Positions 1-5,279 of a stretch of DNA of 5,279 nt are shown piece after piece. The notes below the pieces were generated by a model. The model made no database searches. It was not told where the DNA came from and saw only the letters and a program-made list of their open reading frames with translations. The position numbers and the translations under genes are program-made. The stretch is taken from assembly GCA_945878515.1 (NCBI GenBank), contig CAMCTL010000207.1:1-5279 (forward strand), written 5' to 3'. Within the stretch, counting starts at the first letter, position 1. Each line of letters starts with the position of its first letter. The stretch is from Flavobacterium psychrophilum. Lineage in GTDB: Bacteria; Bacteroidota; Bacteroidia; Flavobacteriales; Flavobacteriaceae.

Positions 1-61
1 ACAATATACAATTTCTAAACAAAATCAATTGCTTAGTTTTACAAAGTCAAAATTAAAATAG
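1..61 (+). CDS. C-terminal end of an unidentified upstream gene (partial)
   Basis: The frame whose codons begin at position 2 is open from the window edge to a TAG at 59-61 and encodes QYTISKQNQLLSFTKSKLK. The last base of this stop is the first base of the GTG start of the next gene (TAGTG). Such a one-base overlap is typical of translationally coupled genes in one operon and argues that this is the real end of a gene. Nineteen residues are too few to assign a family. By context it is probably another polysaccharide-cluster gene, but that is only inference. Confidence 0.45.
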   Translation, partial: QYTISKQNQLLSFTKSKLK

Positions 62-1038
62 TGAAAAATTACACCGTTAAACTTTACCAAAAAACTGATT
101 ATGAGCATTGGAATGCATTTATTGGTCAAGCCAAAAATGCTACTTTCCTATTTCATCGTGATTTTATGGAATACCATTCCGATCGATTTCAGGATTATTC
201 TTTGATTGTTTTGGATGACGAAAAATGGGTTGCTGTGCTTCCTGCCAATGTGGTTGGGAATGAAGTGTTTTCTCATCAAGGATTGACTTATGGCGGATTG
301 GTATACGGTGAAAAAATAAAATTGGCGTCGGTTATTGCAATTTTCAAAAGTGTATTGTCTTTTTTGAATGAGAACAGAATCGATAAATTACAGTTAAAGT
401 TAGTACCTTCTATTTATCATCAAAAGCCCGCCGAAGAATTAAACTACGCCTTGTTTTTGGCGGAAGCCCATGTAATTCGAAGAGACACATTGGCTGTTTT
501 GGATTTGTCGAAGCAAAATAATTTATCGAAACTCAGAAAAAGAAGTATTCAAAAAGGAATTTCGAATGATTTTGTTATTCAAGAAGTAGATGACTTTGAA
601 GATTTTTGGAACGATATATTAATTCCAAATTTGGCTCAAAAACACCAAGCCAAACCCGTTCATATTTTAGAAGAAATAACAAAGTTGAAAGTCTTGTTTC
701 CTGAAAACATTCGTCAATTTAATGTTTATGAAAATGGAATTATAGTTGCAGGAACTACTATTTTTGAAACTTCAACTGTTGCTCATAGTCAATACATTTC
801 AGGCAAAGAAGACAAAAATGAATTGGGTGGTTTGGATTTGCTATTTCAGCATTTGGTAACTGAAACTTTTAAAAACAAACGTTTCTTTGATTTTGGAATT
901 TCCAATGAAAATCAGGGACGAAAACTAAATGAAGGTTTGTCATATTGGAAAGAAAGTTTTGGAGCGAGTACTATTGTGCAAGATTTTTATGAAGTAGAAA
1001 CTTCAAATTATACCAAACTTGAAAATGTTATAGAATAA
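61..1038 (+). CDS. FemAB/GNAT-like acyltransferase of a surface-polysaccharide cluster
   Basis: A 325-residue soluble protein with no signal peptide or membrane segment. It resembles the FemAB-like branch of the GNAT superfamily, which transfers acyl or aminoacyl groups to amines. Family-like features are the N-terminal HRDFMEYHSDRF (32-43), the basic RKRSIQKG (159-166), AHSQYISG (241-248) and the C-terminal stretch from FDFGISNENQG (276-286) to YWKESFGAS (295-303), the most conserved part of these proteins. The start is GTG at 61, sharing its G with the preceding TAG; the next in-frame Met is residue 36, inside the conserved N-terminal part. Lying upstream of a sugar aminotransferase and a flippase, it probably acylates the amino sugar, as WecD or FdtC do in other clusters. 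Substrate and donor are inference. A remnant of a second, divergent copy of its 3' end lies at 2295-2379. Confidence 0.8.
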   Translation: MKNYTVKLYQKTDYEHWNAFIGQAKNATFLFHRDFMEYHSDRFQDYSLIVLDDEKWVAVLPANVVGNEVFSHQGLTYGGLVYGEKIKLASVIAIFKSVLSFLNENRIDKLQLKLVPSIYHQKPAEELNYALFLAEAHVIRRDTLAVLDLSKQNNLSKLRKRSIQKGISNDFVIQEVDDFEDFWNDILIPNLAQKHQAKPVHILEEITKLKVLFPENIRQFNVYENGIIVAGTTIFETSTVAHSQYISGKEDKNELGGLDLLFQHLVTETFKNKRFFDFGISNENQGRKLNEGLSYWKESFGASTIVQDFYEVETSNYTKLENVIE

Positions 1039-1049
1039 TTTTCACTAGT

Positions 1050-2192
1050 ATGAAATACGAAAACCTACTTTCTAGCATAGACGAAACGCACCAAACCTTG
1101 CAGCAAAGTGCGGTAAAGGCTGTAAATAGTCACATCACCTTGCGAAATTGGCTCATTGGATATTATATTGTAGAATTTGAACAAAACGGGGAAGATAGAG
1201 CGGAATATGGGGCGAAATTGTTAAAAGAATTGGCGAATAGTCTTAAAGTAAAAGGGCTTGGAGAAACTAATTTGAAACAATGCCGAAAATTTTTTCAGTT
1301 ATACCCTCAAATAGGTCAGACAGTGTCCGACTTTTTAGAAAACAATCCTGTAAAATTTAAAAACCTAATTAGTCAGACACCGTCCGACAAATTTAACTTA
1401 GTCTTACCAAATGAAATTGAAGACGTAAAATGTGAAAGTTTTGAAGCTAAAAAAAACTATTACGAAACAGTTTTTAAACAAATTTCATTTTCACATTTCA
1501 TCGAATTGATTAAAATTGACAATAACATAAAACGCAAATTCTATGAGTTAGCCGTAATAAAAAACACCCTTTCAGTTCGGGAGCTAGAGCGACAAATAGC
1601 CACATTAACTTATGAAAGAGTGGGCTTGTCAGCCAATACTGATTTGGCATTCCAAGAATTAAAAAACAAAATAATTCCAGAAACTACGGACGACGCTATA
1701 AAATCCATTTATTTTTTTGATTTTCTAAATTTACCAAACACCCATCTTGTCCAGGAAAGCCAATTGGAAGAAGCGTTAATAAATCATCTGGAAAAATTTA
1801 TTATCGAACTCGGAAATGGTTTTTGTTTTGAAGCCCGTCAAAAACGAATATTGATTGATGATGAATATTGTTTTGTCGATTTAGTTTTTTATCACAGATT
1901 GCTAAAATGTCATATTCTTATTGAATTGAAAGTAGATAAATTCAAACATGAACACCTGTCGCAACTCAATAGTTACGTTGGATGCTATAATGATCAAGTG
2001 AAACAAATAGATGATAATCCAACAATTGGAATTTTGCTTTGTACCGAAAAAGGAAATAAAATGGTCGAATATGCGTTGGCTGGAATGGAAGAAAAATTAT
2101 TTGTAAGCAAATATTTGGTACAGTTGCCCCAAAAAGAACAATTGATACAATTTATTGAGAATGAATTGATAAATAACGATATTACCGAATGA
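1050..2192 (+). CDS. DUF1016 (YhcG-type) PD-(D/E)xK nuclease-fold protein
   Basis: A 380-residue protein, close to the roughly 375 residues of E. coli YhcG. The N-terminal YhcG_N-like region (about 1-180) has the typical NSHITLRNWLIGYYIVEFEQ (26-45), RAEYGAKLL (50-58) and NLKQCRKFFQLYPQI (74-88). The C-terminal region (about 215-370) carries a PD-(D/E)xK core: Glu241 in the first helix, Asp277 in FVDLVFYH, the ExK pair Glu292/Lys294 in LIELK, and the following helix QLNSYVG (305-311). The catalytic residues look intact, so it may be an active nuclease, but the family's physiological substrate is not settled. Related genes are often found in accessory DNA. It starts 11 bp after the FemAB-like gene and its TGA lies inside an ATGA overlap with a truncated aminotransferase start. 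It has no obvious role in sugar synthesis and looks like cargo inserted in the operon. Confidence 0.88.
   Translation: MKYENLLSSIDETHQTLQQSAVKAVNSHITLRNWLIGYYIVEFEQNGEDRAEYGAKLLKELANSLKVKGLGETNLKQCRKFFQLYPQIGQTVSDFLENNPVKFKNLISQTPSDKFNLVLPNEIEDVKCESFEAKKNYYETVFKQISFSHFIELIKIDNNIKRKFYELAVIKNTLSVRELERQIATLTYERVGLSANTDLAFQELKNKIIPETTDDAIKSIYFFDFLNLPNTHLVQESQLEEALINHLEKFIIELGNGFCFEARQKRILIDDEYCFVDLVFYHRLLKCHILIELKVDKFKHEHLSQLNSYVGCYNDQVKQIDDNPTIGILLCTEKGNKMVEYALAGMEEKLFVSKYLVQLPQKEQLIQFIENELINNDITE
1315..1388 (+). repeat. Two in-phase copies of a 17-bp imperfect palindrome inside the nuclease gene
   Basis: GTCAGACAGTGTCCGAC (1315-1331) and GTCAGACACCGTCCGAC (1372-1388) differ at two adjacent bases and lie 57 bp (19 codons) apart. 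Each resembles its own reverse complement: the first matches the pattern GTCxGACAxTGTCxGAC. Both are read in the same frame as QTVSD and QTPSD, giving GQTVSD (residues 89-94) and SQTPSD (108-113). They fall in the variable linker after the N-terminal domain. I recall similar QTVS/QTLS repeats at this place in other Bacteroidota DUF1016 proteins, but have not checked this. Confidence 0.6.
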
Positions 2193-2298
2193 TAAAATTC
2201 CTCGATTTAAAAAAAATAAATACGCCTTACGAAACCGCTTTTCAAGATAAATTGAAATTGGTTTTGGATAATAATTGGTATATTTTGGGCAATGAAGT
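2189..2298 (+). pseudogene. 5' fragment of a second FdtB/QdtB-type aminotransferase gene
   Basis: These 110 bases match the first 110 bases of the intact aminotransferase gene (3093-3202) at 103 positions by my hand alignment, with no gaps. The translation runs [15 protein letters not shown] to [11 protein letters not shown], then leaves the family sequence and stops at TAG 2315-2317, giving a 42-residue ORF with no PLP-binding residues. Substitutions relative to the intact copy include A12T, E20D, S24L and G29N. The ATG overlaps the nuclease stop as ATGA, exactly as the intact copy overlaps the NTase stop. Similarity begins at the start codon itself: the bases before it (TTACCGA against ATAGAAA) are unrelated. 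It is a truncated relic and cannot encode a working enzyme. Confidence 0.88.
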
Positions 2299-2379
2299 TT
2301 TGGTACTAGTAAGATAGTTCAGGATTTTTTTGAAGTGGAAACTAATAGTAGTTTTATATCGAATGATATTTTACTATAA
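2295..2379 (+). pseudogene. 3' fragment of a second FemAB-like acyltransferase gene
   Basis: In the frame of AGT at 2296-2298 the sequence encodes SFGTSKIVQDFFEVET followed by a divergent tail and TAA at 2377-2379. The intact upstream gene ends with SFGASTIVQDFYEVET and a tail of exactly the same length (12 codons including stop), so the fragment is its 3' end in frame. Thirteen of these 16 residues agree, but 10 of the 48 bases differ and the tails are unrelated. The source was therefore a diverged allele and not a fresh copy. The fragment is joined to the aminotransferase remnant at AAGT (2295-2298), present in both parents (GAAGTGG and AAAGTTTTGG), which suggests a microhomology-mediated deletion. 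It has no start codon of its own. Confidence 0.82.
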
Positions 2380-2382
2380 AAG

Positions 2383-2412
2383 TTGTAATAGAAGTAAAAT
2401 AAATTATTTTTA
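2383..2412 (+). promoter_or_regulatory. Weak candidate Bacteroidota-type promoter before the 68-aa/NTase pair
   Basis: The 56-bp gap 2380-2435 is almost pure A and T. It contains TTG at 2383-2385 and, after 19 bases, TATTTTTA at 2405-2412. This fits the flavobacterial pattern TTG-N(17-23)-TAnnTTTG except for the last base (A for G). Transcription would begin about 15-20 bases before the ATG at 2436. Such matches are common by chance in DNA this AT-rich, so this is only a possibility. A local promoter would make sense for a cargo gene pair that follows a broken gene. Confidence 0.22.
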
Positions 2413-2435
2413 ACAATTAATTTTAGTACAGTATT

Positions 2436-2642
2436 ATGAAAATAGTTTTTCAAACAAAGCAAGAAAGCAACCAGCAGCAATTGGAAAATTTCTTACAACT
2501 TTCGGGCGCCGAACGATTATCTAGTTTTTTGAGATTGTCTAAACGTATCAGTAATTTTCCAGTCAAAAAGCAAGTACAACAAAAAACTAAAAATTTTGTA
2601 ATTAATATAGAACTTACTGAAAATGCAAATCTGGGAAAATAA
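2436..2642 (+). CDS. Small 68-residue protein, putative partner of the downstream NTase
   Basis: A 68-residue soluble, basic protein starting at ATG 2436. Its centre, LQLSGAERLSSFLRLSKRIS (residues 21-40), is an amphipathic helical stretch of the form LSxxERxxxFLxLSxxI followed by FPVKK. I recall short proteins of this form encoded directly before small nucleotidyltransferase genes in Bacteroidota, which supports a real gene, but I cannot name a family. Its last 20 bases overlap the start of the NTase gene (2623-2642) in another frame, so the two are probably translationally coupled. A regulatory or antitoxin-like role is speculation from this arrangement. The reverse-strand ORF covering the same bases has a hydrophobic, low-complexity translation and looks like a shadow. 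Confidence 0.65.
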   Translation: MKIVFQTKQESNQQQLENFLQLSGAERLSSFLRLSKRISNFPVKKQVQQKTKNFVINIELTENANLGK

Positions 2643-3096
2643 AATTGACGAATTTGTAAAATTAGCAAATAAGAATCAAGTCAGAATGCTATTTATTGGT
2701 GGCGCAGCAGTCAATTTTCATGGATATCAACGCCATTCAGCGGATGTTGATATTTGGATTGAAACTACCGAAGAAAATTTCAAAAAATTAGTAATTGTTT
2801 TTAATGAAATGGGCTATGAAATACATGATTTCCCATCAGATGTAAAAAATAAGCTTCAAAATATTTCCGTGAAATTTTCGCCAGATGATTTGGATTTAGA
2901 GTTAATTACAAATTTCGATGTCAATAAAACATTCGACCAAGCGTATCAAGAAAGTGAAGTTGTAATTGTTAATGACAATGAATTCTTGCGTTGGAACGTG
3001 CTATCATTAGAAAATTTAATTACAAGTAAAATAAAAGCAAACCAACCAAATGATTTATTAGATGTTCAGCAACTCCGAGAAATTAATAGAAAATGA
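2623..3096 (+). CDS. Small minimal-type nucleotidyltransferase (AbiEii/MNT-like fold)
   Basis: A 157-residue protein with the nucleotidyltransferase (polymerase beta-like) signature. [22 protein letters not shown] (about 24-45) holds the GG loop and the metal-binding pair Asp41/Asp43, and Asp91 in LDLEL (90-94) is the likely third carboxylate. The C-terminal part, [11 protein letters not shown] followed by DLLDV, resembles the Lys- and Asp-rich helix of AbiEii-like and related small NTases. All catalytic positions appear present. It could transfer a nucleotide to a protein or RNA, as toxin-type NTases do, but its target is unknown. The start at 2623 lies within the end of the 68-aa gene. Its TGA overlaps the aminotransferase ATG as ATGA (3093-3096). 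It has no clear place in sugar metabolism and is probably accessory cargo. Confidence 0.8.
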   Translation: MQIWENKIDEFVKLANKNQVRMLFIGGAAVNFHGYQRHSADVDIWIETTEENFKKLVIVFNEMGYEIHDFPSDVKNKLQNISVKFSPDDLDLELITNFDVNKTFDQAYQESEVVIVNDNEFLRWNVLSLENLITSKIKANQPNDLLDVQQLREINRK

Positions 3097-4229
3097 TAAA
3101 ATTCCTCGATTTAAAAAAAATAAATGCGCCTTACGAAACCGCTTTTCAAGAAAAATTGAAATCGGTTTTGGATAATGGTTGGTATATTTTAGGAAATGAA
3201 GTGGTAACATTCGAAAACAATTTTGCAAATTATTGTGGCGCAAAACATTGCATTGGTGTTGGCAATGGTTTTGATGCTTTGGTTCTGATTTTTAAGGGAT
3301 ATATTCAATTAGGAAAACTCCAAAAAGGAGACGAAGTCATTGTTCCTGCAAACACATACATTGCAAGTATTTTAGCCATTTTAGAAGCCGATTTAGTTCC
3401 TGTTTTGGTCGAACCAAAATTAGAAACCTACAACATTAATCCTGATTTAATTTCAGAAAAAATCACATCAAAAACCAAGGCAATTCTCGTGGTTCATCTT
3501 TACGGACAATTGGCAGAAATGGAAAAAATAAGTGAAATTGCCATTCAAAATAATTTAATTGTTGTAGAAGATGCCGCTCAGGCTAATGGGGCAGTCAGCC
3601 CCCTAACCCCCGAAGGGGGAATAAAAGCGCGTAGAAAGGCTCCCCCTTCGGGGGCGGGGGGGGCTGCGTATAGCTTTTATCCTGCAAAAAACCTAGGTGC
3701 TTTAGGCGATGGTGGCGCAGTTACAACAAACGATTCGGAATTGGCAAAAGTCATACAGTCGCTGAGAAATTATGGATCTGAAGTTAAATATCAAAATGAA
3801 TATATTGGTGTCAATTCAAGATTGGACGAAATTCAAGCCGCTTTTTTGAATGTAAAATTAACCAATTTAGATGCTGAAAATACTATACGAAAAGAGATTG
3901 CAAAACGTTATTTAGAGGAGATAAAAAACGAGAAAATTATCCTACCTACTTTGTCATCGCGAGGCACGACACAATCTCATGTCTTTCATTTGTTTGTCAT
4001 TCGAACCGAAAGCAGAGAACATTTACAACAATATTTATTAGAAAACGGAATTCAAACTGTAATACATTATCCCATTCCGCCACATCAACAAAAAGCTTTC
4101 AACTTCTGGAACCATTTGTCTTTTCCCATAACCGAAAAAATACATAAAGAAGTTTTGAGTTTGCCAATGAGTCCAGTATTAACATCCGAGGAAGTGAGTT
4201 TTATTGTTTCAATTTTAAATCAATATTGA
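3093..4229 (+). CDS. DegT/DnrJ/EryC1 aminotransferase, FdtB/QdtB-like (dTDP-3-amino-3,6-dideoxyhexose synthesis)
   Basis: A 378-residue PLP-dependent fold-type I aminotransferase. It would convert a dTDP-3-keto-6-deoxyhexose to the 3-amino sugar (Fuc3N or Qui3N type), using an amino acid, probably glutamate, as amine donor. Signature stretches are [11 protein letters not shown] (27-37), GVGNGFDAL (55-63), [13 protein letters not shown] (84-96), VVHLYGQL (133-140), EDAAQA (159-164; Asp160 should bind the PLP pyridine nitrogen), [20 protein letters not shown] (195-214; Lys199 should form the Schiff base), [10 protein letters not shown] (241-250) and [13 protein letters not shown] (323-335). FdtB and QdtB cannot be separated from sequence alone. 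Residues 168-190, between Asp160 and Lys199, are foreign: a palindromic repeat replaces the usual short loop ending in GDAA and adds roughly 10 residues. The ATG overlaps the NTase stop and the flippase follows after one base, so the genes are probably co-transcribed. Confidence 0.92.
   Translation: MIKFLDLKKINAPYETAFQEKLKSVLDNGWYILGNEVVTFENNFANYCGAKHCIGVGNGFDALVLIFKGYIQLGKLQKGDEVIVPANTYIASILAILEADLVPVLVEPKLETYNINPDLISEKITSKTKAILVVHLYGQLAEMEKISEIAIQNNLIVVEDAAQANGAVSPLTPEGGIKARRKAPPSGAGGAAYSFYPAKNLGALGDGGAVTTNDSELAKVIQSLRNYGSEVKYQNEYIGVNSRLDEIQAAFLNVKLTNLDAENTIRKEIAKRYLEEIKNEKIILPTLSSRGTTQSHVFHLFVIRTESREHLQQYLLENGIQTVIHYPIPPHQQKAFNFWNHLSFPITEKIHKEVLSLPMSPVLTSEEVSFIVSILNQY
3596..3666 (+). repeat. 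GC-rich palindromic element inserted in frame in the aminotransferase gene
   Basis: Left arm 3596-3620 and right arm 3641-3666 are imperfect inverted repeats around a 20-bp spacer (3621-3640). Fourteen bp pair perfectly (CCCCCGAAGGGGGA with its complement), flanked by an outer CAGCCCCC/GGGGGCTG pairing; the arms differ by TAA opposite a G/C stretch. Each arm also holds a small hairpin, C5-GAA-G5 and C5-TTC-G5, the latter able to form a cUUCGg loop in RNA. About two thirds of the bases are G or C, against strongly AT-rich surroundings. The reading frame passes through without a stop, giving SPLTPEGG (169-176) and APPSGAGG (183-190). I recall [15 protein letters not shown]-like strings as translations of a repeat scattered through flavobacterial genomes; this is memory and was not searched. 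Confidence 0.85.
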
Positions 4230-4230
4230 C

Positions 4231-5279
4231 TTGCAATTAATAAAAAAAATCATTCAAACCAATCTATTTAAAATTACTTCTTTAAATAGTATAAGTGTCC
4301 TCATAAAAATTGGAATTGGACTGGTCACATCAAAACTTTTAGCTGTTTTTGTTGGTCCTAGCGGAATGGCTTTGGTAGGGAATCTGCGGAATTTTTCGAC
4401 TTCATTAGAAGGTATTTCAACTCTTGGGTTTCAAAACGGAATTATTAAATATGTTGCCGAAAGTAAAGACGACAAACAGCAACTTCAGAAAACAATTTCG
4501 ACAGTTTTTATCAGTTTGTTTTTAGTTGCGATTCTTTTGAGCGGAATTTTGTATTTTTTGGCTGCCTTTTGGAACAAACAAATTTTCGGCAGATATTTTG
4601 AATATGAAATTGTTTTTAAAGCTACTGCATTGGCTTTGCCTTGGTTTACAATTTCTGTTTTTTTGCTATCAGTTATTAATGGTTTAGGAAAATTCAAGGA
4701 AGTCATTTGGATTAATATTGGAGGAAATCTGATTGGATTGTTGGTTTCAATCAGCCTTATTTTACAATTTAAAACTTTAGGTGCTTTACTGTCAATAGTT
4801 ATTTCGCCAGCATTATTGTTTTTTGTAACCTATTATTTTTTTGCTAAAGAGTTCCAATTTTCGAAAATAATTCGATATAAATATTTTGATTTTAATGTGA
4901 TAAGGAACCTCTCTTCCTATTCCTTAATGGCGTTGGTTTCTTCCGTTTTAGGGCCATTGGTCTTTTTAGCAATTCGGAAAAATGTTATTATTGTGCTTGG
5001 CATCGAACAGGCTGGATTCTGGGAAACAATGTGTCGAATTTCGACCTATTATATGATGTTTATTTCTACCATCTTGACTGTTTATTTTTTGCCCAAATTG
5101 GCTGTTGCCAAAGACGATTTGGAAACCAAAAAAGTATTTTGGAGTTTTTACAAAAATATTTTACCTCTATTTATTATTGGTGTAATTTTAATCTATTTTT
5201 CACGAACTTTACTAGTAAAATTACTTTTTACAAGCGAATTTCTTCCGGTAGAAAATTTGTTTTTTTGGCAATTATTTGG
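4231..5279 (+). CDS. wzx: Wzx-type O-antigen flippase (WzxE-like), 3' end outside window
   Basis: An open frame of 349 codons running off the window edge. Wzx flippases of the MOP/MATE-like superfamily have about 420 residues and 12 helices, so some 70 residues are probably missing. The N-terminus SVLIKIGIGLVTSKLLAVFVGPSG (about 22-45) followed by LRNF and GFQNGIIKYVAES (66-78) is the typical WzxE-like opening. Hydrophobic segments lie near 20-40, 90-113, 130-150, 157-178, 184-204, 228-248, 268-289 and 310-330. It should move the undecaprenyl-linked repeat unit across the inner membrane. An in-frame TAA at 4216-4218 bounds the start, and the first in-frame ATG is codon 46, inside the first conserved region. 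TTG at 4231, one base after the aminotransferase stop, is therefore the best start. It is probably translated by coupling. Confidence 0.9.
   Translation, partial: MQLIKKIIQTNLFKITSLNSISVLIKIGIGLVTSKLLAVFVGPSGMALVGNLRNFSTSLEGISTLGFQNGIIKYVAESKDDKQQLQKTISTVFISLFLVAILLSGILYFLAAFWNKQIFGRYFEYEIVFKATALALPWFTISVFLLSVINGLGKFKEVIWINIGGNLIGLLVSISLILQFKTLGALLSIVISPALLFFVTYYFFAKEFQFSKIIRYKYFDFNVIRNLSSYSLMALVSSVLGPLVFLAIRKNVIIVLGIEQAGFWETMCRISTYYMMFISTILTVYFLPKLAVAKDDLETKKVFWSFYKNILPLFIIGVILIYFSRTLLVKLLFTSEFLPVENLFFWQLF

Noticed and set aside
1315..1388. The two 17-bp repeats as the start of a CRISPR array
   Set aside because: There are only two short copies, 40 bp apart, inside a coding frame and spaced by an exact codon multiple. 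No cas gene is present.
1044..2310. ACTAGT at 1044-1049 and 2305-2310 as target-site duplications flanking the nuclease
   Set aside because: The second copy lies inside the FemAB relic and not at the edge of the nuclease gene. The six bases arise from unrelated contexts, so chance is the simpler explanation.
2450..2668. Reverse-strand ORF of 72 residues opposite the 68-aa gene
   Set aside because: The translation is Leu/Phe/Cys-rich with no recognisable motif, and it covers both the well-formed 68-aa gene and the NTase start. It is a shadow of AT-rich coding DNA on the other strand.
3113..3120. A8 run near the aminotransferase start as a phase-variation tract
   Set aside because: A runs of this length are expected in DNA this AT-rich, the codons (Leu-Lys-Lys-Ile) are normal for the family, and the tract has the same length in the truncated copy.
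3058..3243. Reverse-strand ORF of 61 residues across the NTase/aminotransferase junction
   Set aside because: It lies opposite the conserved N-terminus of the aminotransferase and the end of the NTase, has no family-like features and no separate promoter signal.
3596..3666. The GC-rich hairpin as a rho-independent terminator
   Set aside because: It is inside an intact reading frame, is not followed by a T run, and the aminotransferase and flippase continue downstream. Partial attenuation cannot be excluded.
4485..4706. Reverse-strand ORF of 73 residues inside the flippase region
   Set aside because: The + strand here encodes clear Wzx membrane helices, so this is an antisense shadow.

Overview
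The window looks like part of a surface-polysaccharide (O-antigen or capsule type) gene cluster from a Bacteroidota bacterium, most likely Flavobacteriaceae. The reasons are the very AT-rich DNA, the near absence of Shine-Dalgarno sequences, tight gene junctions (TAGTG, ATGA), and protein families I recognise from flavobacterial clusters. The genus is an inference. Every gene reads on the + strand and no terminator is visible.

Layout. 1-61: last codons of an unidentified upstream gene whose stop overlaps the next start. 61-1038: FemAB/GNAT-like acyltransferase. 1050-2192: DUF1016 (YhcG-type) PD-(D/E)xK nuclease-fold protein. 2189-2379: a scar in which the first 110 bp of a second aminotransferase gene are joined, through the 4-bp microhomology AAGT, to the last 84 bp of a second FemAB-like gene. 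2380-2435: short AT-rich gap with a weak possible promoter. 2436-2642 and 2623-3096: a 68-residue protein overlapping a small minimal nucleotidyltransferase (NTase). 3093-4229: complete FdtB/QdtB-type sugar aminotransferase carrying a GC-rich palindromic element in frame. 4231 to the window end: Wzx flippase without its C-terminus; it starts with TTG.

How the genes fit together. FemAB-like acyltransferase, nucleotide-sugar aminotransferase and Wzx flippase form a coherent set. The aminotransferase would make a 3-amino-3,6-dideoxyhexose nucleotide, the acyltransferase could acylate the amine, and the flippase would move the lipid-linked repeat unit across the inner membrane. The order resembles wecD-wecE-wzxE of the enterobacterial common antigen cluster.

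The nuclease and the 68-aa/NTase pair have no evident role in sugar synthesis and look like cargo. Read as modules, the region is FemAB - cargo 1 (nuclease) - aminotransferase start, then FemAB end - cargo 2 (68-aa protein plus NTase) - aminotransferase. Different cargo therefore sits in the same slot between the same two genes, and in both cases the cargo stop is formed by an ATGA overlap with the aminotransferase start codon. This mosaic and the palindromic in-frame insertion at 3596-3666 are the main points of interest.
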